A stretch of 64,000 nt of DNA from an uncultured Treponema sp. (GTDB taxonomy: Bacteria; Spirochaetota; Spirochaetia; Treponematales; Treponemataceae), in NCBI GenBank assembly GCA_934718065.1, contig CAKUZR010000009.1, positions 1 through 64,000 on the forward strand. Reading direction: 5' to 3'. The position numbers and the translations under genes are program-made. The notes under the pieces are model-generated. The model did not search any database and had not been told where the DNA came from. It saw nothing but the letters and a program-made list of their open reading frames with translations. Shown in pieces: positions 25,816 to 36,110 of the stretch (the first letter of the stretch is position 1; the number at the start of each line of letters is the position of its first letter).

Positions 25816-27681
25816 TTATTTTCCGGAAGAATTTCTGCACGACAAAAAGAATATTGAAACGATTACGAAAATCAAAATGTAGACAAAAGTTCCGGCGGCA
25901 AGTGAAAGCGAAGAGCCGGCGATTCCTAAAAGTCCGTAGTTTATGAACTTGAAAAGGCAGAGCGCAAGCTGGTAAAGGCAAAAATATGCGGCGGCGAGCA
26001 GCGGAAAAATCGCGATCCACTTGAACTTGAAAAGGGAATTTTCTTCAAGGCGGAAATGCCACGCAAGATATGCGATTACGATGTACAAAATCAGGATGTA
26101 AAGCGGGCGGAGCATTCGGTTCATAAGAATGTGGAAAAATGATTCCTCGGAGTAGCCGTATTTTTCCGCTTTGCCTGCGAAATTGAACAGGGAGATTAAA
26201 TTCATCGTGTCGGCGCCGTTTGAGGCTTGCTCAATCAGCTCGAAGTCGCTGAACGGCATTTTTAGGATGTGGAAGCCGCTTAGCTCGGAATTTTTGTAGC
26301 CTGTCTTGAATTCCGGCTTGATTATCTGTTCCGGGAAATTTCTGTCAACTGAGTTTAAAAGAATGTACGGAACTGCCTCGTTTTTTTTGCCGGTGTTCAG
26401 AAGAGATTTTGTGTCTTCGTCCAGGAGTTCGGTCTGGAGCGCGGTCATTTTTGCGTAAGGAACGTAGTGGCCGGAAACAACGTTGCCGAATTCATCCAGC
26501 TTTATGATTTCAAGGCCGCGGAGATACAGAATCATATTTGAAGTTGCGCGGCTGGTTGTGATTCCATGGATAAAATAAATTGTTGTGTCCGGACTTTCGT
26601 TTTCTTTCAGCTTGAAATAGACGTTCGCGGCGGTTTCGTATGCCTGGAGATTTTTTGTTTCGTCCCGGAAAAAATACTGGCTTTCAAGAAGTTTCTTGGA
26701 GATTTCAAGGTAGCGTTTTATGTCCGGGTCGGCGGAAAGTTTTGTTGATTCAAGCGAAAGCGCGTGGAAAATGTAGTATGCGCGGAGAATGTCGCCGTTC
26801 ACAAGCGAAACGTAGCCTTCATATTTTTTTGCGAAGATTTTTTGCTCCTCGGAAGTGCCAAGCTCCTTCGCCTGGTCAAGTTTGTTCCACGCTTCCGCGG
26901 AAATTTGCTTTAATTCTGAAATGTTTATGTCTTTTGTTCCGGCGGATTTTAGCGCGAGCTGGGAATAATAATGCGCGCCGAACCAGTCTTTTTTTGAAAG
27001 GCAGGTTTTTGCGGCGTTCATAAGTTCGAATGATTTGTAAGGCGTTTTTACCGCTTCGATTTTTTGCTCTTCAAGGCTGAAATTCGATTCGCCGAACGTA
27101 AGCTCGTTGATTTTTTTCTTCAGCGCGGCGGAAATTTCTTCTTTCCGGTCGTTGTAGGCTTCGGTTATGTAAAGAATTTCCTGGTTTGTTCTGTCTTTCG
27201 GGTCGATTTCGTAGGCGAGTTTTGCGTATTGGAACGCTGTTTCGTAGTTTTTGTTTTCGTAGAAAAATTTTGCGGAACTCTGGTATTCGCGCATAAGTTT
27301 CGGCTTGAATTCCAGGTTTTTCAGCTTTGCGTTGATTTGCGGAAGAAATATTTCGGTTGCGCAGGTTATGATGAGCACAAAAATCAGGGAATTTATGATT
27401 ACGCTTTTGTAGCGGGAAAACATTGCGTCGGAAAATCTGAGGCGGCTGTTTTCCGGGTGAAGTCCGAATTCAATGCACCATGCCACGTTTGCGCTTGCGG
27501 CGAAAACTGAAGGAATTACGAGGCAGAAAATTTTCACAGAGGAAAGGATTTTAAATGTTCCGACCGAGCCTGAGGTGAGTTCCGGGCGTTTTGTGAAAAA
27601 ATATCCTAAAACCATGCAAAGAATGAACACAAAAATGCAGAATGCGATGTTTATTAAAAAATTTCTGATTCGTTTTTTCAT
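25816..27681 (-). CDS. membrane protein with tetratricopeptide-like repeats, function unknown
   Basis: 621 residues. Two or three membrane segments lie in the first 120 (FCIFVFILCMVLGYFF and IINSLIFVLIITCA). A helical repeat region follows (YETAFQYAKLAYEIDPKDRTN is TPR-like) and then a soluble stretch. Near the C-terminus are three more membrane helices. AAGGA precedes the ATG, and the gene follows its partner after one base. I do not recognise the family. Confidence 0.7.
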   Translation of the reverse strand: MKKRIRNFLINIAFCIFVFILCMVLGYFFTKRPELTSGSVGTFKILSSVKIFCLVIPSVFAASANVAWCIEFGLHPENSRLRFSDAMFSRYKSVIINSLIFVLIITCATEIFLPQINAKLKNLEFKPKLMREYQSSAKFFYENKNYETAFQYAKLAYEIDPKDRTNQEILYITEAYNDRKEEISAALKKKINELTFGESNFSLEEQKIEAVKTPYKSFELMNAAKTCLSKKDWFGAHYYSQLALKSAGTKDINISELKQISAEAWNKLDQAKELGTSEEQKIFAKKYEGYVSLVNGDILRAYYIFHALSLESTKLSADPDIKRYLEISKKLLESQYFFRDETKNLQAYETAANVYFKLKENESPDTTIYFIHGITTSRATSNMILYLRGLEIIKLDEFGNVVSGHYVPYAKMTALQTELLDEDTKSLLNTGKKNEAVPYILLNSVDRNFPEQIIKPEFKTGYKNSELSGFHILKMPFSDFELIEQASNGADTMNLISLFNFAGKAEKYGYSEESFFHILMNRMLRPLYILILYIVIAYLAWHFRLEENSLFKFKWIAIFPLLAAAYFCLYQLALCLFKFINYGLLGIAGSSLSLAAGTFVYILIFVIVSIFFLSCRNSSGK

Positions 27682-27682
27682 T

Positions 27683-28660
27683 TTAGTTTCCTTGCCTGTT
27701 TCTTAGAATTGCGGTCGTAATTCCGATTGCTGCAAAAATAACGCCGAAAAGCAGATTTATAATCATCAGCGGAAATTCAATTCCATTGGCGATAAAAAAT
27801 CCAAGTTTTCCGCCTTCGTAGAAGAACGACTGAAGAAAATTCCGCATTGCGCTGTTTGCCGCGGAAAAATAAAAATCGTTGAACCAAAGCACCGCTCCTG
27901 AAAAAATTAGCGCGGCCAATGCGTTTACCATCCGCCACGAACTGAATTTTACCAGGCTGTAGAGCGAGCATAATGCGAAGCCTATTGAGCTGAAGCAGAG
28001 CCACGGAATTATTCCGTAACTCCAGGCGCGGACTGCCTGGGTTTTTATTGAATGGAAAATGTTTATTGCGCGGTAGGGAATTCCTGTCATCGTTTCTTTT
28101 ACCAATGGGTCGCGGAACGGGCTGGAATTTTTGTAGAAATCAGAATTTGCAGAAACGTCGAGTTTTTCTTCTTTTGCAAAGTCAAGCTGGCCGGCTGAAT
28201 CTTTTAAAATAATCACGTCCGCTGAATTTTCTTCAGTTTTTTTGTTGAAAAAATAAAGGTTTCCGCTGGAGCGGCGGAAATATCCCGGAGTCAGTTCATT
28301 CAGTTTTGAAAAGCCTGCGGTTTCGGAAAAGTTTTTTTCAGCCAAAGTTTGAAGTTTCAGCGTAACAGGATAAAGCACGAACCAGTTCAATATTGAAAGG
28401 ATTGCGAAAGTTGCAAAGCTTGCCGCCGGGCTGTCTCTGTGCCGGATTTTATAAAGCACGAGCGCAAACGGAAGCAGCAAAAACATCACTGGAAGAGTGC
28501 AGAAGATTCCAAGGACAAATGTTTCTTTTGAAACAAAAAATCGTTCGCCGGCAACAAGATTTATGCTGTCAAAATACTGGACGCAGATGAACATTCCGAT
28601 TGCAAATCCTACAAGCAGCGTAAGAAAATAGTCTAAAACCAATGAAATAACTTTTCGCAT
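27683..28660 (-). CDS. multi-pass membrane protein, function unknown
   Basis: 325 residues with about six hydrophobic segments: three before residue 120 and three after 210, flanking a soluble loop of about 100 residues. AAGG lies six bases before the ATG. It is the first gene of a two-gene operon with the TPR membrane protein, and the two likely work together in the envelope. No conserved catalytic motif is seen. Confidence 0.7.
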   Translation of the reverse strand: MRKVISLVLDYFLTLLVGFAIGMFICVQYFDSINLVAGERFFVSKETFVLGIFCTLPVMFLLLPFALVLYKIRHRDSPAASFATFAILSILNWFVLYPVTLKLQTLAEKNFSETAGFSKLNELTPGYFRRSSGNLYFFNKKTEENSADVIILKDSAGQLDFAKEEKLDVSANSDFYKNSSPFRDPLVKETMTGIPYRAINIFHSIKTQAVRAWSYGIIPWLCFSSIGFALCSLYSLVKFSSWRMVNALAALIFSGAVLWFNDFYFSAANSAMRNFLQSFFYEGGKLGFFIANGIEFPLMIINLLFGVIFAAIGITTAILRNRQGN

Positions 28661-28731
28661 TAAAAACCTTCCATTCTTAGTATCGGTAAAATAAAAATAG
28701 TCTTTATTGTTTCCATATTAATATCGTTTTT

Positions 28732-28739
28732 GGTATAAT
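28732..28739 (+). promoter_or_regulatory. extended -10 of the threonine-synthase-like gene, leaderless geometry
   Basis: TGGTATAAT (box at 28734-28739, TG just upstream) ends six bases before the ATG at 28746. No Shine-Dalgarno sequence is present. Confidence 0.6.
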
Positions 28740-28745
28740 AAAGCG

Positions 28746-30050
28746 ATGAAATTCACAAGCACTAGAAATAAAAAATTATCAGTCAACTTTGCCCAGGCGG
28801 TGCTGAATTGTATGCCGCCGGACGGCGGGCTGTATGTTCCTTCTGAAACGGAGGATTTGCGCCGCTGGCTTTTAAATGTGAACGAGGACACTTCGTTCAG
28901 CTCGATTGCTGGAACTCTTACTTCGGCATTTATAAATGATGAATTTTCTCCTATCGTTTGCGAAACAATTGCTACGCGTGCTTTTCCGTTTTCGCCGGAA
29001 ATAAAGCAGCTTGGCGAAAATTTTTTTCTTCTTGAACTGAACCATACTCCGACCGGAAACCACAGGGATTTTGGAATTTCTTATCTTGCGGCGTGTCTGG
29101 ACACAATTCTTCAGCTGAAGGGCGGAAAGGCTGTTCTTGTTGGTGTTTCTGACTGCGGCGAACTTTGCGCAAGTCTTGCGTGGGCTTTGCGCGGCAAAAA
29201 GAATCTTAAGGCTGTTGTGATTTGCGACAAGGGAAATGTGCGCGGCGTTTTGGAAAGCGATTATGTCTGGAACGGCGGAAATATTTATCCTGTTGAAATT
29301 GATGGTTCAATTGAAGAATGTCATTCGGTGGCGCGCGAGATTTTTTCCGACTCCGCTTTTGTGAAGGAAAACTGCATTACAGCCGCAAACACTGCGAATA
29401 TCGGGCGTTTGCTTCCTCAGGCGTTTTTTTATCCGTTCGCTTTTTCAAGAATAAAAAACAAAGTCCACAGCGATATTTACTACGCGCTGGCGGCCGGAAA
29501 CTACAGCAATGTTGTGGCGGGTTTGTACGCCTGGCAGTTTGCGCTTCCTTTGAACGGATTTGTTCTTCCTTCAACTGATGAGCTTGCGGTGAATCCGGGC
29601 GGAAATCCGGTGATTCTGGATTCTCTTGTGCCGCTGAAGGAGCGTGCGACCGCTGATCCGGCGGAGCCTTCAAATCTTGAGCGCCTGGAAGATATTTTTT
29701 CCGCGAACAAGCTGATGATGCGCCATTTTGTTTTTCCTACTGATGTGTCTTCCACGGAAGCTGATTCCGCCGCAAAGGAGCTTTTTACAAAATACAAAAT
29801 ATTTGCCGACCGCCACACTGCGCGCGCTTATGCTGCCACTAAAATTCAGAAAATCAATTTTGACGAAGAATATGCGACGGTTCTGATTGCCCGCGACCAT
29901 CCAAGCCTTTCTTCTGAATACATTCACCACATAATCGGTGAAACTCCGGAAATGCCGGATTCTGTTCAGGAGTCGCTTAAGGTTTCAAAAACAGGAAGGC
30001 CTTGCGCAAAGAATTCCGCTGAAATTAAGAAAATTATTGAAGCTTTGTAA
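28746..30050 (+). CDS. threonine synthase-like protein lacking the PLP lysine
   Basis: 434 residues collinear with threonine synthase: MKFTSTRN start, PPDGGLYVP, a FFLLELNHTPTGNHRDFG segment, ALAAGNYSNVVAG for the VPSGNFGN loop, and PAEPSNLERL near the end. In active enzymes the segment reads HGPTxAFKDFG and its Lys holds pyridoxal phosphate. Here the codon is AGG, giving Arg107. The TSGDTG phosphate loop is also replaced by VSDCGEL. I infer a non-catalytic or altered paralogue rather than a working ThrC. No threonine-pathway neighbour is present. Confidence 0.8.
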   Translation: MKFTSTRNKKLSVNFAQAVLNCMPPDGGLYVPSETEDLRRWLLNVNEDTSFSSIAGTLTSAFINDEFSPIVCETIATRAFPFSPEIKQLGENFFLLELNHTPTGNHRDFGISYLAACLDTILQLKGGKAVLVGVSDCGELCASLAWALRGKKNLKAVVICDKGNVRGVLESDYVWNGGNIYPVEIDGSIEECHSVAREIFSDSAFVKENCITAANTANIGRLLPQAFFYPFAFSRIKNKVHSDIYYALAAGNYSNVVAGLYAWQFALPLNGFVLPSTDELAVNPGGNPVILDSLVPLKERATADPAEPSNLERLEDIFSANKLMMRHFVFPTDVSSTEADSAAKELFTKYKIFADRHTARAYAATKIQKINFDEEYATVLIARDHPSLSSEYIHHIIGETPEMPDSVQESLKVSKTGRPCAKNSAEIKKIIEAL

Positions 30051-30096
30051 AAAGTCTTAATTTCGAGTTTTTTTGTAAATTCTGAAAGAACGCTTT

Positions 30097-30214
30097 CGGC
30101 AGATTTCCAGTTTGCTCCAGATGGATTTGGCTCGCGCTGCGCTTGTATTGATTTGGGTGCTCCGCACTTTAATTGGTTCAATCGCCAAAAATCTTCACAA
30201 ACTGTAAATCTGCC
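30097..30214 (+). repeat. dispersed 3'-end element, copy 2
   Basis: Same element as at 20392, starting 46 bases after the threonine-synthase-like stop, in sense. The left arm has CAGTTTG where copy 1 has CAATTTG, and the right arm changes to match (CAAACTG for CAAATTG), so the stem is kept. It is followed by TGCGCTTTTATTTTTTT. Confidence 0.8.
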
Positions 30215-30255
30215 TGCGCTTTTATTTTTTTTACAAAAAACTAGACATTTAGGCT

Positions 30256-30309
30256 AAAAAAAATCCTGCGAATCAATGAAGCGCACTTCACAATTCGCAG
30301 GATTTTTTT
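30256..30309. terminator. bidirectional intrinsic terminator
   Basis: AAATCCTGCGAAT (30261-30273) pairs with ATTCGCAGGATTT (30293-30305), flanked by an A run on the left and a T run on the right. It can end both the threonine-synthase-like transcript and the convergent amylase operon. Confidence 0.9.
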
Positions 30310-30327
30310 GTTTCCGGCTAATTTTTA

Positions 30328-33300
30328 CTATTTTTTAGATTTCTTAGCCTTTGCTGGATGTTCAGCTTTTTTAGTTTTTTCAGCTTTTGCCTTTGTTTTC
30401 GCCGCTTTTGGCGCAAACGGCTTGATGAACAAGTCGCATTTGTATTCAGCCTTTTCTTTTGCTTTTGCCAATGCGCTGAAAGCTTCAAGCGTTGCCTTGC
30501 TTTCTTTTTCGTCAAGAAGCGCGATTGCGAATCCGTGGGCCAATGTCCAGTCGCAGGTTTCTTTGTTGAACCATACAGTTCCGTCGTAAAGATTTGCGCC
30601 TGTAAGCATTTTTGCTTTTTCGCCTTCGGTCAGCAGCTTGACAATGTTGTACAATGCCGATTTTTCATCTTTTTCAATGGCTTTTGCGCTGCACACAGAA
30701 GAAAGAACGAACAGCCTGCCGATGTTTCCGCGTGAGTCGCCAAGATTTATTCCGCTTGAAGAAAGATAGTCGCTGAATTTACGTGCGAACGCCCATTTTT
30801 CTGCAAAACCTTTTTCAGCATATTCTTTTACCATTGCAAAGCAGATAAGCTGTTCCGCAAGATTTTTGTCCGTTGCGAACAGAACATCGAAATATGCGCC
30901 GGCATTTTTTGCTTTTTTAAGAGCCGCAATGATGTCGGTCGCCGGTTTCGCCTTGCTGCTAAGCGCGGTGCAGATTATTTTTTCAGCGAGCTTTTCAAAT
31001 TCTTTCAGCTGCTTTTCCGGTTCAGAAAGGTTTTCGTCTCCGGCAAATTTGTTCGCAACTGTGTAGAACTGAACTGCGGCTTCTTTTGCGGTTGAAACAA
31101 GGTCTTTCAGCTGCTTTTTAGCTTCCTGCTCTGAAATTTTTCCGGAAACCGGATTGAAGATTTCGTGGATTCCGAGCAAAACTGAATTTGCGTAGTTTGC
31201 AAACGGCTGGTAAAGCTCGCGGTAGCAAATTTCTTCCCATTCAGTTTCAAGGTCGTAGCAGCCTCTGCCCTGCAAAGTGTCGCACAAAATCTGATATTTG
31301 TGGTCAGCTCCGTCGGAAACTTCGTGGATATCCATATAAACCTGATATTCAAATCCGTTTAAACCGATGTACATTCCGCGCTCGCATATTTCGCGGCTGC
31401 GGCGTACGAACCAAAGGCCTGAGCGGTGTTCTCTAAAAATGCAGAATTTATTGTCTTCCGCGTGAAGTCCAAGTCCTTCTGAAATTGATTTTGAGCGCAT
31501 TTCAACGTGCTGGCTTTCGCCTTCGCCGATTTTCACAGCGTATTCACATGACTGCTTGATCCATCCCTGCGCGCGTTCGTACTTGTTGTTGTAGAAAACA
31601 ACAGAATATTCGTTTCCGCAAGAGTTTGAATAAGCGAAGATATTTTCGTTTACGCTGCCGTTGTCCCATACATCGTAGAACAGGAAATTTTCTACATTCG
31701 CAAAAATGTAGCGCTTTTTCATCAGCGGGAAAATGTCGTGCCAGTGGCGGTTCACAAGATTCTGATCCGGAGTTTCGTTTTTGTACGCTTTTGTAAATTC
31801 CATTCCGTATTTTTCTGTGAATCCTTCAATCTGTCCGTGGCCGAACATTGGAAGTCCAGGCATTGTTACCATCAACGTGCAGACACCGAAATATTTGTCA
31901 TCTTTTCCGAACTGGGCAACTGCTGTGTCTTCGTCCGGGTTGTTCATAAAGTTTACGTAGCGCTTAAGAATCTGCGGGTCGAACTTTATTGTGTTTTTTA
32001 CGGAGTCGCGGTATTTCTGGTTTTCTTCCTTTTTAAGCATATTCATGAACGCGGAATTGTATACGCGGTGCATTCCAAGCGTTCGCACGAAATATCCTTC
32101 CATCATCCAGAATGCTTCCGCAAGCAAAAGCGTGTCTGGAACTTCTTTTGCAACACGGTCAACAACTTCGCGCCAGAATTCGTTCGGAATTTTCGCCTCG
32201 AATTCCTGGTCTGAAAGGGCGTATTCGCTTCGTGAATAAATGTCTCCGCCTGAACCCGGCTTTGGATACCAAAGTCTTCGGATTGATTTTTTTGCAAGAA
32301 CCATCGCGGCGTCAAAACGGATAATCGGGAAGTTTCGCGCAACGTGCAGAATGTCCTGCATAACAGCCTCTCGCGCTTCCGGATTCAAGAAGTCAATCTG
32401 GGCAGTGTCGTTCCACGGCATTCCGGTTCCGTCGTTTCCGTGGTAAATGTAGCGGGTGTCGCCGTTTCTGAAGTCAACGCGCTTGAATACAACTGAACAG
32501 TCTGAATGGTTGTAGTAATGGTCTTCAAGCCAGACACCAACATTCGGATCCCATGAAAGGTTTTCCCCGTTGAAAGTGTAAGTTGAAGAAGGAAGGTCGC
32601 GCCTCTGGACGAATAAATCCGGGCGGTTCACAACCCATTGAGAATCCATTCCGGTGTGGTTTGGAACCATGTCCGAAGCAAGACGGATTCCGCGCTGCCA
32701 AAGCCTTGTGCGCAAGTTTGAAAGCGCATCCCAGCCGCCGATATTTTCCGCAATATTGTAGTCGTAAAGTGAATATGCCGAAGCCGCCGCCTCTGGGTTT
32801 CCGCAAAGCTGCTTGATTCGTTTTGAAGCGTTGCTGCGCGTCCAGAGTCCGATGAGCCACAAGCCTGTAAAACCTTCATCGCGCAAAGCGTCCAGCTCTT
32901 CATCCGGAATCTGGTCAAGGCGCGTAATCGGGCGGTTGTATTTTTTTGTAAGCTGGTCAAGCCATACAAGAACAGTTTTCGCCATAAGAATTACACGCGG
33001 CATCCATTCGCGGTCCGGGCTGAACCGTTCGTATTCCTTCATCAGTCCGTCGTAGTTGTAGGCTTCCATGTTCACTTCGCCGCCGTTTATCGGGTTGTAG
33101 TGCATGAACATTTTTTCTTCTTCTGTAAGAGTGTCCATTCCGGAAAGAAGACGGCGCAGGAAATCACCGAGCAAATCTGTCCAGTACTGGCGGATGTAGT
33201 CAAGCTGACCTTTCAGGCTGTTCGGGCTGAAAACAACAGGTTCCCGCAGCATATTGACAAGGTCGTTGTTGAAAGGCCCGAATTTCGGCAGTTTCTGGAA

Positions 33301-33891
33301 TTCCTGCTGAACCATTGCCCAGGCTTTGTTGTAAACCGGATTTTTCTGAAGCTCAACGTCGCTGAAAAGCACGCTGAAAGGCTTGAAAGCCGGGTTTTCA
33401 TTTGCCAGGCGCAGAAGAACCATCTCTTCCAGAGTCTGTTCACGGTTCGAGCGGCTCGCCTTTGTTCCGGCGTCAATTTCGTTTTTTGCAAGATATTCTT
33501 CCGCCGTGATTTTTCCCTGGTAAACTTCCACCGGAGGAAATTCGTTTGTAAAATCAAGAAGCAGCTTGTCAACCGCTGATTTTGTGAAGGAATTTTCCAG
33601 CGCGGCAAGAATGTTCTTGAAAGAGTCAATCTGCTTGTCCCGTCGGTACATCATGCAGACATAATGGAAAACTTCATCGATGAGTCCCATAGCGTTCACT
33701 GAGCCAGCCGAAATCCGCTTTTCTTTCTGGTTCTTTGAGTCAAAATAATTGTTAAGTTTTTCAGCAAATTTTCGCACGGCCGGCATATTTGCCAGAATCA
33801 CATTTCCGCTTGATGAATAAAGACGTTCGTCAAATTTGCATATATCTCGAATTTTGCGTCCTACATGAAATTCGTTGTAAGAAATTCCCAT
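30328..33891 (-). CDS. large GH13 (alpha-amylase family) protein
   Basis: I start it at the ATG at 33891, behind GGAGG, giving 1187 residues. The GH13 barrel lies in the middle: region I DMVPNH (about 410), nucleophile region IIRFDAAM (about 525), acid region LLAEAFW (about 593), and a fourth region NNPDED (about 650) where many members have NHD. The first 300 residues and the last 350 have no named domain I recognise. The C-terminus is Lys/Ala-rich and low complexity. No signal peptide is seen, so it likely works on intracellular glucan. It follows malQ after about 60 bases, fitting an alpha-glucan operon. Confidence 0.85.
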   Translation of the reverse strand: MGISYNEFHVGRKIRDICKFDERLYSSSGNVILANMPAVRKFAEKLNNYFDSKNQKEKRISAGSVNAMGLIDEVFHYVCMMYRRDKQIDSFKNILAALENSFTKSAVDKLLLDFTNEFPPVEVYQGKITAEEYLAKNEIDAGTKASRSNREQTLEEMVLLRLANENPAFKPFSVLFSDVELQKNPVYNKAWAMVQQEFQKLPKFGPFNNDLVNMLREPVVFSPNSLKGQLDYIRQYWTDLLGDFLRRLLSGMDTLTEEEKMFMHYNPINGGEVNMEAYNYDGLMKEYERFSPDREWMPRVILMAKTVLVWLDQLTKKYNRPITRLDQIPDEELDALRDEGFTGLWLIGLWTRSNASKRIKQLCGNPEAAASAYSLYDYNIAENIGGWDALSNLRTRLWQRGIRLASDMVPNHTGMDSQWVVNRPDLFVQRRDLPSSTYTFNGENLSWDPNVGVWLEDHYYNHSDCSVVFKRVDFRNGDTRYIYHGNDGTGMPWNDTAQIDFLNPEAREAVMQDILHVARNFPIIRFDAAMVLAKKSIRRLWYPKPGSGGDIYSRSEYALSDQEFEAKIPNEFWREVVDRVAKEVPDTLLLAEAFWMMEGYFVRTLGMHRVYNSAFMNMLKKEENQKYRDSVKNTIKFDPQILKRYVNFMNNPDEDTAVAQFGKDDKYFGVCTLMVTMPGLPMFGHGQIEGFTEKYGMEFTKAYKNETPDQNLVNRHWHDIFPLMKKRYIFANVENFLFYDVWDNGSVNENIFAYSNSCGNEYSVVFYNNKYERAQGWIKQSCEYAVKIGEGESQHVEMRSKSISEGLGLHAEDNKFCIFREHRSGLWFVRRSREICERGMYIGLNGFEYQVYMDIHEVSDGADHKYQILCDTLQGRGCYDLETEWEEICYRELYQPFANYANSVLLGIHEIFNPVSGKISEQEAKKQLKDLVSTAKEAAVQFYTVANKFAGDENLSEPEKQLKEFEKLAEKIICTALSSKAKPATDIIAALKKAKNAGAYFDVLFATDKNLAEQLICFAMVKEYAEKGFAEKWAFARKFSDYLSSSGINLGDSRGNIGRLFVLSSVCSAKAIEKDEKSALYNIVKLLTEGEKAKMLTGANLYDGTVWFNKETCDWTLAHGFAIALLDEKESKATLEAFSALAKAKEKAEYKCDLFIKPFAPKAAKTKAKAEKTKKAEHPAKAKKSKK

Positions 33892-33950
33892 TTTTTCCTC
33901 CAAAGTTATGGTAAAGCTGAAAAACTTCGTTTTGTTTCAACCGTTTGATT

Positions 33951-36020
33951 TTATTTGTGCAGCGCGGCAACGCCCTTGATTTTTTCAACCAGGTCGCTGT
34001 CTTTCGCAAGCGTTTCAACGGAAACAGGCATTCTGTAAGTCCAGTTGAAATCGTTCACCGAGCCAGGAACATTGATTCGCTCCGCATTTGAGTCCGCGAG
34101 CCAGTATTTTTTCTCCATGGCCATAAAATCCTGCAGAGGATTTATAATCCACGCTGAATTTGAAGTCGCCACGCCTTTCAAGTAGCTTTCCGCAATTTCC
34201 GGACTGAACGGCGCGTTTGCAATTTCGTTGATTTTCGCCTGGTCAAAGCCGTCCGCTCCGAACGCCCATGGATTTGTGCGAACAAAAAGGCTTGAGCCGT
34301 CGCGGTCTTCCTGCCACCACTGGCGAACAGTCGTTGAATCGTGAACAGAAGTTGTTGTAACTGAAAGGAACGGAAGCTCGCCGAGCGGAATATACGGTTT
34401 TCCAGGCTCAGCCCATCTTCTGCACCAGCGGTTTACACGCAGCGCAAGAATGCCGTTCTTTTCCATAATATGCGGAAGGCACGGAAGGTCAGCGCCAAGG
34501 TCTTCGCCGCACGGAATCATGTTCACGGATTTTGTCAAAGCGGAAAGAATTTCATCGGACTGAGTTTCCCAAAGTTTGTCCTGCTCCCATTCCTTCGCGC
34601 TGATAAGATTCTTAAGAGCGTTCTTTTCGCCGTCGTTCAGGCTTTTCCAAGAAGCTGAATCGTAGTAAGTCCAGACCGGAACAAATCGGTTTTCAGTTAT
34701 TTCAATAAGACAACGGTTCTGCCAGGCCTTGCTCAGCGCATCCTTGCAACGCTGCGCAGAATCACCCTCGCAGAAAGCGTTCAAATCCGACTCGTAGATA
34801 TCCTTGTCGCCGGCAATATTTTTCTTGAAAAGCCAAAGCTCCTCGTTTCCAATTCTGTCCATGAATTTAGAAAGAATTGAAACAGCCTTCTCGTGGTTCC
34901 ATGTAATGTCTTCAATAAGGCTTGTTGGAACGTGCGGCTGGCTGAGCCACCGGATTCTTCCATCGTCAAAACCAATATTGTGCAGGTCGTCGCGCGTCAT
35001 CGGAACGTAAGGAACTGTGTGTCCAAGAACCGCTGTTGTGTCGCGCGCAGGAATCGCCCAGATTCTGAAGAATCCAAGAATGTGGTCAAGGCGGTACGCT
35101 CCGTAATACTGCTCGGCGTTCTTTAGCCTGCTTATCCACCAGTCAAAATTGTGCTCCTTCAGATAATCCCAGTTGTATGTCGGGAAGCCCCAGTTCTGGC
35201 CGGTAGGATTTTCACCGTCAACAGGAGAACCAGCGCGCAGGTTGTGGTTGAAAATTCCAGGGAAAGCCCATGCGTCGCAGGAATCTTCGTTCATAAGAAT
35301 CGGCATGTCGCCCTTAAGAATGATTCCTTCCTTTTTCACCTTGTCTGTCGCTGTCTTGAACTGCTCGTTCGCGCGCATCTGGACCCAGGCGAAGAACAGA
35401 TGGTTTTTCAGCAGCTTCTTGTCGCTCCAGCGCGCCTTAATCTCCTTTTCGCCAGGATTTCTGTCATCCGCGGACCAGTCTTTCCATGTGGCCTGGTTGT
35501 ATTTCACCTTCAAGTTTTTGTAAACCGCGTAAGGCGCAATCCACGGATTCTTTTTAATCCATTTTTCAAGCTCGTCAGTTGGAGCCGCGTTTTTTGCAAT
35601 TTCAGTTGATTCGTAAAGCCGGTTCAGCAGGGCAGTCTTTGCCTCCAGAATTCCGTTGTAGTTGTACCGTCCCTGGCCGTTGTAAGGAAAATCCTTCAGC
35701 ATTTTTTCGTACGCTTTTTTAAAGTCAGCGTCAGATTTGATCAAAGCCTCAAATTCCGGAAGCGCGCCCAAATCAATATAAATCGGATGAAGGGCGAACG
35801 CGCTCAGCCCGCTGTAAGGGCTCGACTGAGTTCCAGTGTCATTCACCGGCAAAAGCTGAAGCAGCGAAAGCCCCGCCTTTTTGCAGAATTTCGCAAATTC
35901 AGGAAGATCCGTGTATTCACCAATAACAGTGCCGTCTTTTCTATTTGTGTAAATCGCTCCCAAAGGAATAGAAGTTCCAACCGCCTTTGAAACAGCGTTT
36001 CTTTCGTTTTTATTGCTCAT
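33951..36020 (-). CDS. malQ: 4-alpha-glucanotransferase
   Basis: GH77 enzyme that moves maltosyl units between glucans. In 689 residues I see RLDHILGFFRIW with the nucleophile Asp, CGEDLGADLP with the acid Glu, and a VHDSTTVRQWW segment for the third carboxylate. SPYSGLSAFALHPIYID near residue 65 is the family substrate loop. AGGA lies before the ATG. It is upstream of the GH13 gene in the same direction. Confidence 0.95.
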   Translation of the reverse strand: MSNKNERNAVSKAVGTSIPLGAIYTNRKDGTVIGEYTDLPEFAKFCKKAGLSLLQLLPVNDTGTQSSPYSGLSAFALHPIYIDLGALPEFEALIKSDADFKKAYEKMLKDFPYNGQGRYNYNGILEAKTALLNRLYESTEIAKNAAPTDELEKWIKKNPWIAPYAVYKNLKVKYNQATWKDWSADDRNPGEKEIKARWSDKKLLKNHLFFAWVQMRANEQFKTATDKVKKEGIILKGDMPILMNEDSCDAWAFPGIFNHNLRAGSPVDGENPTGQNWGFPTYNWDYLKEHNFDWWISRLKNAEQYYGAYRLDHILGFFRIWAIPARDTTAVLGHTVPYVPMTRDDLHNIGFDDGRIRWLSQPHVPTSLIEDITWNHEKAVSILSKFMDRIGNEELWLFKKNIAGDKDIYESDLNAFCEGDSAQRCKDALSKAWQNRCLIEITENRFVPVWTYYDSASWKSLNDGEKNALKNLISAKEWEQDKLWETQSDEILSALTKSVNMIPCGEDLGADLPCLPHIMEKNGILALRVNRWCRRWAEPGKPYIPLGELPFLSVTTTSVHDSTTVRQWWQEDRDGSSLFVRTNPWAFGADGFDQAKINEIANAPFSPEIAESYLKGVATSNSAWIINPLQDFMAMEKKYWLADSNAERINVPGSVNDFNWTYRMPVSVETLAKDSDLVEKIKGVAALHK

Positions 36021-36110
36021 TTCAGTTCCTCAAACTATGCGCAGAATAAGATAGATTTGCTTAGAATCATCATTCAAAAATTATAACACGTGAATTCCAA
36101 GTTGTGAATT

